Made by a program: the position numbers and the translations under genes. DNA of 64,000 nucleotides from JAWKTV01 sp041398905 (lineage in GTDB: Bacteria; Planctomycetota; Planctomycetia; Planctomycetales; Planctomycetaceae), in the NCBI GenBank assembly GCA_041398905.1, contig JAWKTV010000006.1:248001-312000 (forward strand). The letters run 5' to 3'. Shown piece by piece: positions 47,479 through 56,949 of this stretch. Position 1 is the first letter of the stretch. Every line of letters begins with the position of its first letter. The notes under the pieces are model-generated. The model had not been told where the DNA came from. It was given only the letters and a program-made list of their open reading frames with translations, and did not search any database.

Positions 47479-48663
47479 ATGCATCCACTCTCTTCCACAG
47501 CCGGACGTTGGCGAGCAAGGGTTCTGCTGTCCTGTACTCTCGCGCTCGGGACGGCGTCATTCCACCTTCTGACTGCCCAGGAGGGGAGACCGGCTGCTCA
47601 GTTTGGCCGCTGGGACCAAAACGGCGACGGCTCCGTCACGCGGGACGAGTTGCCGGAGCAACTCCGGCCCAACTTCGGGCGGGTCGATACTGATGGCGAT
47701 GGCAAGATCACCCCGGCTGAGCATCAGGCGTTTCTCCAAAGCCGCGGGGGCAATCCGGCGGCCGGCAGTCACCCGACTGGCCCGCGCGTTCCCGAGACGG
47801 TGATCGCTCACCGCGACGTCCCTTACGCCGGGACCACACACGCTCGACAAACGCTCGACCTGTACCTGCCGAAAGCCCCTTCCGCGAATCCCCCGCCGCT
47901 GGTGGTTTTCATTCATGGCGGAGGCTGGCAGGGTGGTGACAAAGCGGGCGGTGCGGCACGAGTGTTGCCGCTTGTTGAGACTGGCGAGTACGCCGCTGCG
48001 TCGATCGGATATCGACTCAGTGGCGATGCCACTTGGCCAGTTCAGATTCACGACTGCAAGGCGGCCATCCGCTGGCTGCGGGGAAACGCGAAGAAGCACG
48101 GCTACAACGCCGATCGCATCGGCGTGATCGGCACATCGGCGGGCGGTCATCTGGTGGCGATGCTCGGCACCAGCGGCGACGTCACTGCGGTCGAAGGCGA
48201 CCTCGGCGAGTTCGACGACCAGAGCAGCCGGGTGCAGTGCGTCGTCGACTACTTCGGACCTTCCGACCTGGTGACGATCACCCGCGGCGATCAGCCCGCG
48301 GGTCGAGGGCCGCGCCAATCGCCCATCACGCTGCTGCTGGGAGGTCCACTGTCCGAGAAGCTGGAGCAGGCGAAAGAGGCTTCGCCGGCCACGCACATCA
48401 CGCCGGATGACCCACCGTTTCTGATTCTGCATGGCACGGACGACCCCGTGGTGCCATTCGACCAGTCTGTCCGCCTCGATGAACTGTTGCGGGCGAACAG
48501 CGTGGATTGCACGTTCGTGCGAATCAACGGTGGCCAGCACGGCGGGTTCGATGGTCCGGAAACGAACGCGCGCGTGCGGTCCTTCCTGGACCGACACCTG
48601 CTTGACCGAACGACCGAAGTCTCGAGTGAACCGATCGAAGCGCCGCCGCGACGGCGTGGGTGA
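47479..48663 (+). CDS. Secreted EF-hand/alpha-beta hydrolase (BD-FAE-like esterase)
   Basis: A 394-residue secreted protein joining two modules. A signal peptide precedes two EF-hand loops, DQNGDGSVTRDE (46-57) and DTDGDGKITPAE (70-81), which bind calcium. An esterase of the acetylxylan/feruloyl type follows: VVFIHGGGWQGGDKAG (oxyanion hole), IGVIGTSAGGHLVAML (Ser nucleophile), LILHGTDDPVVPF (Asp) and INGGQHGGFDG (His). Calcium binding may link the enzyme to an extracellular surface. Intact. The Ser/Asp/His order and spacing are typical of alpha/beta hydrolases. Polysaccharide esters are the likely target. Confidence 0.9.
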   Translation: MHPLSSTAGRWRARVLLSCTLALGTASFHLLTAQEGRPAAQFGRWDQNGDGSVTRDELPEQLRPNFGRVDTDGDGKITPAEHQAFLQSRGGNPAAGSHPTGPRVPETVIAHRDVPYAGTTHARQTLDLYLPKAPSANPPPLVVFIHGGGWQGGDKAGGAARVLPLVETGEYAAASIGYRLSGDATWPVQIHDCKAAIRWLRGNAKKHGYNADRIGVIGTSAGGHLVAMLGTSGDVTAVEGDLGEFDDQSSRVQCVVDYFGPSDLVTITRGDQPAGRGPRQSPITLLLGGPLSEKLEQAKEASPATHITPDDPPFLILHGTDDPVVPFDQSVRLDELLRANSVDCTFVRINGGQHGGFDGPETNARVRSFLDRHLLDRTTEVSSEPIEAPPRRRG

Positions 48664-48859
48664 AGCATTGGCAGGTGTCGCCCCTTTGCGCTGAGCAACC
48701 GGTCACAGGCCACCTGGCCTCTTGCCGGCTTCGCCCGCTTGAACAAACGCACGTCTTTGGCCGATGATTGGTGGAACTGGCCGGACAACTGGTCGGGCAG
48801 CCTGCGCCGCCGTGGCGTGGATCCTCGTGACTGGCGTACCGATGAATGGAGCAAGGAAC

Positions 48860-49120
48860 ATGGCGGAGCAGACGGCAATGGCGGTGCTGGATCGGCACTT
48901 TCTGGACGTGCGAAGCCGGTTGCTGGATATCGCCGCCGCGCTCGATCGGATTGAACGATCGCAGGGTGGGGAGACGGCAGCGAGGGATCCGCGGATGACG
49001 AAGATCCTGGAGGCACTGTCGATCCTCAAGAGCGATGGAGCCGACCGGGCGGAGCGCATCCAGATCGCCTTCAGCGACCCTTACGTGGCCGAATGGAACC
49101 AGAGGTCGTCGCGCTCGTAG
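48860..49120 (+). CDS. Small helical hypothetical protein
   Basis: An 86-residue protein predicted almost wholly helical (VLDRHFLDVRSRLLDIAAAL, MTKILEALSILKSD). It is charged, without a signal peptide or TM helix. ATG 48860 is preferred because GGAGCAAGG lies a few bases upstream; an in-frame ATG at 48842 is weaker. It is about 200 bases past the EF-hand esterase. I do not recognise the family, but its helix content and start make it a plausible gene. Confidence 0.5.
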   Translation: MAEQTAMAVLDRHFLDVRSRLLDIAAALDRIERSQGGETAARDPRMTKILEALSILKSDGADRAERIQIAFSDPYVAEWNQRSSRS

Positions 49121-49199
49121 CGCGGTCGGCACGGCCGTCGGCGCGGGCGAGTTTGTGTGGAGCATCGTCGTCGTCGCAGACGCCTTGTGGTGCCGATCG

Positions 49200-49823
49200 C
49201 TAGCCGCCGACGACGCCATTCAGATAGCTGACGAGTTGGCTGGCGACGGCCGCTTTGCTCCCGTCCCAGCGGGCGACCGTCTCTTCACCGGCGTCGATCA
49301 GTTCGATGGTGTTGTCGAGTGAGCCGATCGCGGTTGGGTGGTTGAGAACGATCCAGTCACAGTTTTTGCGACGGAGCTTTTGCAGCGCGTTCTCGCGGGG
49401 GTTCTGCGCTTCGAGGGCGAAGCCAACCACCCAGCGGTGCTGCTTGGTGGCCCCCAGTTCCGCGAGCACGTCGTCGGTTTCTATCATCTCGATCGTGACT
49501 GGGCCGCCGGTCTTGCTGATCTTTCCCGCGACCTTGCGGGTCGGCTTGTAATCACACACGGCGGCGGCGGCGATCACACCATCGCAGTCGGGGAACAACC
49601 GCAAGCATGCCTGGCGCATGTCGGCGGTCGTGATGACCCGGTGCGTCTCGCAGCCGGCGGGCAACTCCAGGTCGACTGGTCCGCTGACGAGCACCACCTC
49701 CCACCCCAGCTCAACAGCTGCGGCGGCGATCGCGAACCCCATCCGACCGCTGCTGGCGTTCGAGAGGTAGCGAACATCGTCGAGGTATTCCCGTGTGGGA
49801 CCGGCAGTGACGAGGACGCGCAT
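49200..49823 (-). CDS. coaB: Phosphopantothenate-cysteine ligase, stand-alone CoaB
   Basis: A 207-residue DFP-domain protein equal to the CoaB half of the usual CoaBC fusion. It joins cysteine to 4'-phosphopantothenate in coenzyme A synthesis. Readable motifs are VLVTAGPTREYLDDVRYLSN and SSGRMGFAIAAAAVELGWEV (nucleotide and phosphate binding), AAAVCDYKPT (conserved Asn usually follows Ala-Val; here Cys-Asp) and KKxK-type Lys in KISKTGG. The last part is WIVLNHPTAIGSLDNTIELI. The start is ATG 49823, since the upstream frame is not conserved. No coaC lies next to it; the split fits known planctomycete genomes, by memory. Confidence 0.82.
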   Translation of the reverse strand: MRVLVTAGPTREYLDDVRYLSNASSGRMGFAIAAAAVELGWEVVLVSGPVDLELPAGCETHRVITTADMRQACLRLFPDCDGVIAAAAVCDYKPTRKVAGKISKTGGPVTIEMIETDDVLAELGATKQHRWVVGFALEAQNPRENALQKLRRKNCDWIVLNHPTAIGSLDNTIELIDAGEETVARWDGSKAAVASQLVSYLNGVVGG

Positions 49824-50038
49824 CGTTGAGCAGACGTGAAGGGCGATCGGGCAGATGTCGGTTGACTGGGTGGCGGTGTCGACCTTGATTACCGTCTGAG
49901 GCGGGCGAGGCCACCGCAGTGGGGGTCGGGCGATCAATCGTCGGGTGCACGCCGGGACTGTTCCGGAATACTGTCGTCTGCCGAGCATTGTTACCAGCGT
50001 CCCGTTCAAGATGGGACGGGACCAACGGGCTGCGGACG

Positions 50039-51247
50039 TCACGAAGGCTCGAAGTCGTTGCAGACTTCGGGGGTATCAGTCGTACGCGGAAGGCCGCTTG
50101 GTGGTGTCCCGAAACCCGCCGACCCGGCCAGTTCAATCCACTGTCTCAACTCGATCGGTGCGCCCGCCAGGAAAGCCGGCGTGGTCGCGATGATCTGGCG
50201 CGAGTGGGTGTTCGCGCCGTCGGGGTTGCTGACCTGCGCCGACTCCGGCTGGCCGCCGCAGTGCCAGGTGGCCTGCCGGGCGTCTGGAAAGTGGCGACGC
50301 CATCCGAGTGCGAGCCGGCCCATGCTCCACCGCGCGTTGATGTCCTGCAGCGGACGCGGCCGCAGCTCTCCGTCGTCGTCACGATACCAGCAGGCATCGA
50401 TGCCGACCGGTCCAAAGTAGCCGCCGCGTTGCAGATCGGCGGCGACCTCGCTGGTCACGTTGATCGCCGCTCGCCAGTCGACGGCCGAATTGCGGTCCGT
50501 CACGAACTGACTGCCGCGATAGTGCCCCGCACCATCCATGATTTGCGGCACGACACCAATGAGCACGGGCGTTCCCGTGCGGGGGATCTCCCATTGCAGC
50601 CCGGCCTCCGCGACGATCTCGACCCACGGTTCGAGCACGACCGCCTGACCGGCGGCAAGCCGTTGCCGCACCCAGCGAACCTGCCGCTCGGTGAGTTCGG
50701 TTCCCCGGCTGCGTAGGCGCTCGCGCGACGAGTTGCAGTAGTTGGCCTTGATGACCCACTCGTCGGCTGGCCCTCGTGTGTCGGCGAGGCGTCGCAGGGC
50801 GTCAGTCAGTTCGGCGATGGACTCCGCAGCGGCCGCGCCCGCCAGTCCACAGTTGCGGCGCTGTTCCTGCAGGAGCGAGAACTGTCGCGAGTTCGCGACT
50901 CGAACGCTGGCAAAGGCCGGGCGTTCCGCCAGCGTACACCCCAACGTGATCGCGCGCCGCGAAATCGCCTCCGTCCAACCCCAAGGCTCAGCGGTCATGC
51001 CCGGTCGGACTTCTCCCGCAGTCAACAGTCGCGGCAAGGGTGTTCCCAGACGGGCCGACAGCTCCTCGAGAAACTCCGGCGGCGGAGGCGCATCGCAGAG
51101 AATCGCGTCGTCCGGCCCGCACTGCCCCAGCCAGGCGAAGGCCAGTTCGTCGCAGAGCCGGCGGAGCCGGCTTGATGGCGTCGCCGCCTTCGGACCGGCC
51201 GCGAGTGTATGCTCGAAGTCGAAGTTACCCAGGAACAACTTCGGCAT
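50039..51247 (-). CDS. ATP-grasp domain protein of unknown substrate
   Basis: A 402-residue protein. The central part (SRQFSLLQEQRRNCGLA, DEWVIKANYCNSSRERL, EPWVEIVAEAGLQWEI) and the following beta-strands and DINARWSMGRLALGWR match an ATP-grasp ligase fold; the DINxR at residues about 320 would bind Mg-ATP. The N-terminal 100 residues (MPKLFLGNFDFEHTLAAGP) are typical of preATP-grasp domains. Such proteins ligate acids to amines, for example in peptide or cofactor building. No partner gene lies beside it except coaB, 215 bases downstream. Intact frame. The exact reaction is unknown. Confidence 0.75.
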   Translation of the reverse strand: MPKLFLGNFDFEHTLAAGPKAATPSSRLRRLCDELAFAWLGQCGPDDAILCDAPPPPEFLEELSARLGTPLPRLLTAGEVRPGMTAEPWGWTEAISRRAITLGCTLAERPAFASVRVANSRQFSLLQEQRRNCGLAGAAAAESIAELTDALRRLADTRGPADEWVIKANYCNSSRERLRSRGTELTERQVRWVRQRLAAGQAVVLEPWVEIVAEAGLQWEIPRTGTPVLIGVVPQIMDGAGHYRGSQFVTDRNSAVDWRAAINVTSEVAADLQRGGYFGPVGIDACWYRDDDGELRPRPLQDINARWSMGRLALGWRRHFPDARQATWHCGGQPESAQVSNPDGANTHSRQIIATTPAFLAGAPIELRQWIELAGSAGFGTPPSGLPRTTDTPEVCNDFEPS

Positions 51248-51505
51248 GGTTTTGGACGAATTGGGACGGGACCGCGTGGACGAGGGCAGGCGAACTCAAG
51301 CAGCCCCGCAACGGGCCAGCGGGCGTGGTGTGACAGCACCACCGCTCTGCGGGTCGGCAACGTCGATGGCCTGATTGTCAGTGGTGTTTCATCGCTGCAA
51401 CCCCGATCGAGAGCATACTCGAATGCCTGCCGGCGTCGAATCGGGTATCCTCGGACGGAGGCAATCCTTATGGTCGGGCAGTCTTGAATCGGAGAGGATG
51501 GACGG

Positions 51506-52780
51506 ATGCTTCGCCGCCTTGCCTGTTGCCTGCCCGCCATGCTGTTGCTGGCTGGACCTGGACCAAGCCCGCGACTTTGGGCGGATGACGGTGCCCAGCC
51601 GACCCGCGAAGTGATCGTTGAAGTGACCGACGAAGCGGGCCGGCCGCTCCCACGGGTGCCGATCCTCGCGGCCATCTGGGCGCGGGGATTCCAAGGGGAA
51701 TCACGACTACGTGACTGGCGCGGACGGGATTGTCGCGATCACTGTCCCCGTCGAATACGAGATCATTCGCCTGTGGGCGACGCAGCCGGGCCGCGTCGGG
51801 ATGTTCGCCCAGTGGTGGCCGGAGAAGCAGCAGGACGGCGGGCAAATTCCCAATCGTTTCCGCTTCACACTTGAACCGGGAACTGAGATTGGCGGGTTCG
51901 TCAAGAATGAACAGGGGCAACCGATCGCGGGTGTGCGGTGGAAGTTCAAGGAACAGGTTTCGGCAGCGAGCAGACTGGCGATCGCGACAAGGATGAAGCC
52001 CGATGCGTTCTGAGCACCTGGCTGGCCGCTGAGGACGATGCCGTCACCACGGACATCAAAGGCTACTGGTCGATCAACAATATGCCTGCTGGTGAACGTT
52101 ATGGGGGCTGGTGAGACTGACGCACCCCGACTACCTGAGCGACGACAGATGGGGCCGCATGCAGCAGGCGCAGGGGGTTGTGACCGCGGACTTCCGGGCG
52201 AAGACCGGGACGATCGTCATGCCGAGGGGCTTTGATGTGGTCGGCGAAGTGCTGACGGCCGGCGGCGAACCGATCGAAGGGGCGATCGTCACCTGGCATA
52301 CCCAGCAGGAATGGGGCACCTCGCAAAAAACGGTGTACACCGACGCGGCGGGCGGCTTCCGGCTGCCTGTGCAGCCGCCTGTCAATCGGACGTTGTCGGT
52401 CTTCGCGAAGGACTTCGCACCAATCCAGACGACGATCGCAGTTCCCGACGTGGCAGACCCGCTGCGATTCCATCTCGAAGAAGGAACTCTCGACTCTGTA
52501 TTTTGTTGACGACACGGGAGCTGTCCTGCCGGGGGTGAACCTGGGAGTAAGAACATGGAACCGCAGTGAGGCCCCCTTGAATCTGACGGGTGCCGAGCAG
52601 CGTCAAGTTGGTCTGTGGTTGAAATCGGACGACGCCGGGATGTGCGAGTGCGTCTATCGCAAAGGTGACCGGATCGAGTTCTCCTGCTACGCCGGCGCAG
52701 ATTTCGAGACGATCGATGGGTTGACGCTGACGGCCCCCTTTGAAGAGATCATCACCTTGAAGCGGGAGGTCAAGGAATAG
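51506..52780 (+). CDS. Secreted carboxypeptidase-regulatory-like repeat protein, frameshifted
   Basis: A protein of about 420 residues with a signal peptide (MLRRLACCLPAMLLLAGPGP) and at least three beta-sandwich repeats of the CarboxypepD_reg type: VIVEVTDEAGRPLPRVPILA, GTEIGGFVKNEQGQPIAGV and GFDVVGEVLTAGGEPIEGA. They form Ig-like modules usually involved in binding at the cell surface. Frame changes are at about 51700 (one extra G in a G run), 51975, 52095 and 52490. It is divergent from the ATP-grasp gene by 258 bases, with no clear promoter visible. It probably acts outside the cytoplasm; no catalytic domain is seen. Confidence 0.7.
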
Positions 52781-52905
52781 CCGCCAGCCGGTCGGCCCCG
52801 GCGTCACCAACGCCGAGCCGACGGGGGCTGCTTGCCACCGCTCGGTGGGCGACCTACGCTGCGCGTTCTTTCCCCACTTTCCGAATCACCTGCGGAGCTG
52901 AATTC

Positions 52906-53700
52906 ATGCCGAACCTGTTCGCCCGGTGCGTGTCTGTCTTGTCGTTGCTGACGCTGGTGGTGGCCGCCGGTCGACCGGTTTTCGCTGCTGATGAGGCCCC
53001 CGCCAGTGAGGCGGCAGCCGCTGACGCTGCTCCGGCCAGCGAGCCAACGAACCTTCCGAAAGCGTTCATCGACGGCACCGGCCAGGGGTGGCAGGCATAC
53101 TCGCTCGCCGACTTCGAAAACGTCAACAGCAACGAAGACACCTGGTCGCAGGTGGGTGACGAGATTCATTGCACTGGCAATCCGGTCAGCGTCATTCGCA
53201 CCAAGGAGAAGCTGACGAACTTCGAGCTGGTCGTTGAATGGCGGCACATGAAGGACGCGGGCAACTCGGGCATCTTCCTGTGGATGACCGACGAGTCGCT
53301 GGCGAAGATGAAGCCAGGCACGCCGGGGCTGCCGCATGGCATCGAAGTGCAGGTACTCGACCTGGGCTATGCGGACCGCTACCGCGAACAGACCGGTAAG
53401 GAACCGGACTGGTTCACCTCGCATGGCGATGTGTTCCCCGTCGGTGCCTCGGACATGACCCCGTTCCCGCCCACCGCCCCCAACGGCAAGCGCAGCTTCC
53501 CGAGCAAGAATCTGACCCGCGATACCGAAGAGTGGAACCACTACTACGTCCGGGCGATCAACGGCGAAGTGCGGCTGTGGGTCAATGGCGAAGAGGTCTC
53601 CGGAGGCACAGGCTGCACCCCCGCAACAGGCTACATGGGTCTCGAGTCCGAAGGCTCGCCCATCGAATTCAAAAACTTGCGCATCCGCAAACTTCCCTAA
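52906..53700 (+). CDS. Secreted DUF1080 (3-keto-disaccharide hydrolase-like) protein
   Basis: A 264-residue protein with a signal peptide (MPNLFARCVSVLSLLTLVVA to VFA) and one concanavalin-like jelly-roll of the DUF1080 family, known for 3-keto-glycoside hydrolases in Bacteroidota and Planctomycetota. Readable conserved parts are GWQAYSLADFENVNS, FELVVEWRHMKDAGNSGIFL, GIEVQVLDLGY, EEWNHYYVRAINGEVRLWVN, and YMGLESEGSPIEFKNLRIR. A spacer of Ala/Glu-rich sequence separates the leader from the domain. Intact. It is followed after 23 bases by a perfect hairpin and then rnr, so a separate transcript is likely. Role in sugar polymer use is inferred. Confidence 0.9.
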   Translation: MPNLFARCVSVLSLLTLVVAAGRPVFAADEAPASEAAAADAAPASEPTNLPKAFIDGTGQGWQAYSLADFENVNSNEDTWSQVGDEIHCTGNPVSVIRTKEKLTNFELVVEWRHMKDAGNSGIFLWMTDESLAKMKPGTPGLPHGIEVQVLDLGYADRYREQTGKEPDWFTSHGDVFPVGASDMTPFPPTAPNGKRSFPSKNLTRDTEEWNHYYVRAINGEVRLWVNGEEVSGGTGCTPATGYMGLESEGSPIEFKNLRIRKLP

Positions 53701-53723
53701 ACAGCGATGTGAATGAACGAAAG

Positions 53724-53744
53724 CCCGGCGACGATGTCGCCGGG
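53724..53744. repeat. Perfect 9-bp palindromic hairpin between DUF1080 and rnr
   Basis: CCCGGCGAC-GAT-GTCGCCGGG is a fully paired 9-bp stem with a 3-base loop, 23 bases after the DUF1080 stop and 8 bases before the rnr ATG. No U tract follows. It may end the first transcript or belong to a dispersed short palindrome family, as the similar element at 59531-59557 also has a 3-base GGA loop. Confidence 0.45.
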
Positions 53745-53752
53745 TCTACCTT

Positions 53753-56051
53753 ATGACCAAACTGACTCAAGAACTTCTCGACTACGTTTCCCGCCCCGGC
53801 TACCGCCCACAGCGGCCCCGGGCCATCAGTAAGAACCTCGGCATCACCAAGAAGCGGCTCGCTGACTTCGAGGCGGCACTCGCAGAGCTGCAAAAGGCGG
53901 GCAAGCTCCGCATCTCCGACAGCGGTCGCGTGCAGACGCCGGCTCCCGCCAACGCGGTGATTGGCACGCTCCGAAAGATCCGCTCCGGCGCGGCGTTTCT
54001 CATCCCGCATGAGCCGCGACCTGCGGACCTGGACGGCGACGTCTATATCGACGCCTCCGACCTCAAGGACGCGCAGAATGGTGACGAGGTTCTCGTCAAA
54101 CTGACCAACCGTCGCCGCACCGGCGGCGGACGCAATGGCATCGTCGTCGATGTCGTGGAACGAGCCACCAACGTCTTCGTCGGCACCTACTTCGAAGAGG
54201 ACGACGAAGGCTGGGTCGAAGTCGATGGAGATGATTTCCAGGACCCGGTGTACGTTGGCGACCCCGGCGCGAAAGGCCGAGCCGGAAGACAAAGTCGTGA
54301 TCGAAATGATCCGGTTCCCGACTCACCGCGCGGTCGGCGAGGCGGTGGTCACCAAGGTGCTCGGGCAACGGGGTGAGGTCGGCGTCGACACGCAGATGAT
54401 CATCCACGAGTTCGGCTTGCCGTTCGAGTATCCCGAAGAAGCGCTCGAAGAAGCCCGGCTTGAAGCGGAGAACTTCGACGAAGACGACCGCGACGGCCGC
54501 GAAGACCTGACGGGCGATCTGATTATCACGATCGACCCCGTCGACGCCCGCGACTTCGATGATGCGATCTCGCTGAAGCGAGAAGAGAACGGCCACTGGA
54601 CGCTCGGCGTCCATATCGCCGATGTGTCGGAGTTCGTGACGCCGGGCGGTGCGCTCGACAAGGAAGCCCGGCTGCGGGGGACGAGCGTCTACCTGCCAAC
54701 GCAGGTCATTCCGATGCTGCCCGAGGTGATCTCGAACGGCCTCGCCAGCCTGCAGGAGCAGCGTGTCCGCCTGACGAAGAGTGTCTTCATCGAGTACACC
54801 GCTGACGGCATCCCGGTGCATACGCGGTTTGCGAACACGGTCATCAAGACGGCCAAGCGGTTCGCCTACGAAGAGGTGATGCCACTCATTCAGGGGACCG
54901 CCCCCAAAAAGAATCGGGTCGCCGAGCCGATTCGGCAGTTACTGTGCGACATGTACGAACTGGCGATGATCCTGCGGAAGCGTCGTGTGAAGCGGGGCTA
55001 TCTCGAACTGAACATGCCGGCCGTTGACCTGGAGTTCGACAAGAATCACCGCGTCATCGGCGCTCACGAAGAAGAGCATGACGAATCGCACGAGGTGATC
55101 GAAGAGTTCATGCTGGCGGCGAACATCGCGGTAGCACGCGAACTGACCGACCGCGGGCTGAGCTTCATCCGGCGAGTGCATGGCGAACCAAGCCCGGTGA
55201 AGCTCAAGCAGCTCAAGGAGCTTGTCGAAGGGCTGGGCTTCGAGCTGAAGAACCCCGAGAGCCGTCCGGATCTCCAGCGGCTCCTCAAAGAGGTCGAGGA
55301 CTCACCCGCCGAGCGGACGATCAACTACGGCATCCTCCGCAGCATGAAGCAGGCCGAATACTCGGCCATACCGGAAGGGCACTACGCCCTCGCGGAGGAC
55401 CACTACTGCCACTTCACCAGCCCGATTCGCCGATATCCGGACCTGACCGTGCATCGTCTGTTCGACGCACTGCTCGCGGGGCGGGGGGCTTCCGGCCAGC
55501 CCTCAGGCGACGAGTTGTTGCAACTCTCGCGGCACTGCTCGACGACGGAACGCCGGGCCGCCGACGCCGAGCGGGAACTGACGAAGCTCAAGCTGCTGAG
55601 CTACTTCGAGGGCAAGGTCGGCGAAGAGTTGGAAGCAATCATCACCGGCGTCGACCGGTTTGGCTTCTTTGTGCGGGGCAGCAAGATTCCGGTCGAAGGA
55701 CTCGTGCACATCACGTCGCTGTCGGAGCAGGACTACTTTGACTACGACCGGGCGTCGATGACGCTCACCGGCCGCCGCAGCGGTCGACGTTACCGGCTGG
55801 GGGACCGCGTCGTGGTAGCGGTGGCGCACGTCGATGTCGACCGCCGGTCAATCAACTTCCGGCTGGTGAAGTGGCTCAGCGGCGGGCTGCCTTCGGTGCC
55901 TGGCAAGTCCGGCCGAGGTCGCTCGAACCGTGATGACGGAGGCAAGCAGGGCTCGAAGAAGAAGAGGCGTCCGCCTGAGTCGGGTGCCGATGGTTCGCGC
56001 GGCCAGAACGATCGCGGACCCAAGAAGTCCGGCAAGCGTCGCCGACGATAG
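53753..56051 (+). CDS. rnr: Ribonuclease R, one frameshift
   Basis: RNase R is a 3'-to-5' exoribonuclease that degrades structured RNA. The protein of about 765 residues starts with a winged-helix-like domain (LTQELLDYVSRPGYRPQRPR). A cold-shock-type region follows, then the RNB catalytic domain with TIDPVDARDFDDAISL (metal-binding Asp residues) and YCHFTSPIRRYPDLTVH. An S1 domain follows (GVDRFGFFVRGSKIPVEGLV) and a strongly basic C-terminal tail (KKKRRPPES, GKRRRR) that probably binds RNA. A frame change at about 54270 adds one A (GCGAAAGGCC should be GCGAAGGCC). Its 3' end overlaps the adenosyltransferase frame on the other strand by about 200 bases. Confidence 0.92.
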
Positions 56052-56723
56052 TGTCGACGCGGGTTCTCGTACTGCCTGATCGAGCCGAGTCTGACGCGCT
56101 GCGGTCTTGACCGGTGGAACAGGGGGCCGCGGCGTGGCCCACGCCGTGGCTTCAGCGTCTTTGCCGCCGGGCACCCACAGGACGTCGTCCTGGCCATCGT
56201 TGTTGGCCGCGCGGGCGAGCACGAATAACAGGTCGGACAGGCGATTCAGGTAGATCGCCACCTGCTCGTTGACTGGTTCGGCCGACTTGAGCCGCAGCAC
56301 CTCAATCTCGGCCCGACGACAGACGGTGCGCGCCTGATGCAGTGCGGCGGCGAGTGGCGATCCGCCGGGAAGCACGAAGCTCGTCAGCGGTTGCAGCCGG
56401 TCGTTGGTTTCATCGATCAAGTTTTCCAGCCGGGCCACCTGCGCCGGCTGAATGCGCAAAGGCGGGTGCTTCGGCGGAGTGGGCGATTCCGGCACACAGA
56501 GATCGGCCCCCAGATCGAAGAGGTCATTCTGGATTTGACGCAACCATCCGTCGCAAGTCTGACCACTGGCGGCAACCCGGGCGAGGCCGATCACGGAGTT
56601 GAGTTCATCAACGGTCCCGTAGGCGATGATTCGTGGATGCGTCTTCCGAACGCGGGTCATGTCGCCCAGCGTTGTTTCACCAGCGTCGCCACCTTTCGTG
56701 TAGATGCGGTTGAGGTGAACCAT
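55848..56723 (-). CDS. Cob(I)alamin adenosyltransferase, PduO type
   Basis: A PduO-family enzyme that transfers adenosyl from ATP to cob(I)alamin to make coenzyme B12. The N-terminus RIYTKGGDAGETTLGD binds ATP, RIIAYGTVDELNSVIGLA carries conserved residues, and VCRRAEIEVLRL with IYLNRLSDLLFVLARAAN is the family signature. The core ends at about residue 195, the normal length. The frame runs on for another 95 residues, 204 bases of them opposite the end of rnr. This extension is Ala/Arg/Leu-rich without motifs and may be an unread stop or an indel. ATG 56723 is followed by VHLNRIYTK, the family start. No cob or pdu genes are close. Confidence 0.85.
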   Translation of the reverse strand: MVHLNRIYTKGGDAGETTLGDMTRVRKTHPRIIAYGTVDELNSVIGLARVAASGQTCDGWLRQIQNDLFDLGADLCVPESPTPPKHPPLRIQPAQVARLENLIDETNDRLQPLTSFVLPGGSPLAAALHQARTVCRRAEIEVLRLKSAEPVNEQVAIYLNRLSDLLFVLARAANNDGQDDVLWVPGGKDAEATAWATPRPPVPPVKTAARQTRLDQAVREPASTLSSATLAGLLGSAIVLAARTIGTRLRRTPLLLRALLASVITVRATSAGLARHRRQPAAEPLHQPEVD

Positions 56724-56803
56724 GGATGCTCAAAGCGTTGCGCGAGGCCCCTCGGGGGGCGTTCCCTGAACAGACTGTCACCGGCCGCCACGGCCAACCC
56801 GTA

Positions 56804-56833
56804 TTGACCACGGAGGGGAGTTTGTCGTGTAAT
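56804..56833 (+). promoter_or_regulatory. Candidate promoter for the LptF/LptG gene
   Basis: TTGACC (56804-56809) and TGTAAT (56828-56833) are separated by 18 bases. They resemble sigma-70 boxes at 5 of 6 matches each. The pair lies about 116 bases before the permease start in the divergent gap to the adenosyltransferase gene. Confidence 0.4.
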
Positions 56834-56949
56834 CCTCCCCGCGTGTCCACAGCAGTCCGTGGGAGAGTTACGCGTACCGCGCCGCGCGGTGTCCAAATCA
56901 GGCCGCCGCGCCCCGGATTCTCCTCGAAATTCCAACGATCACGCAGCTT

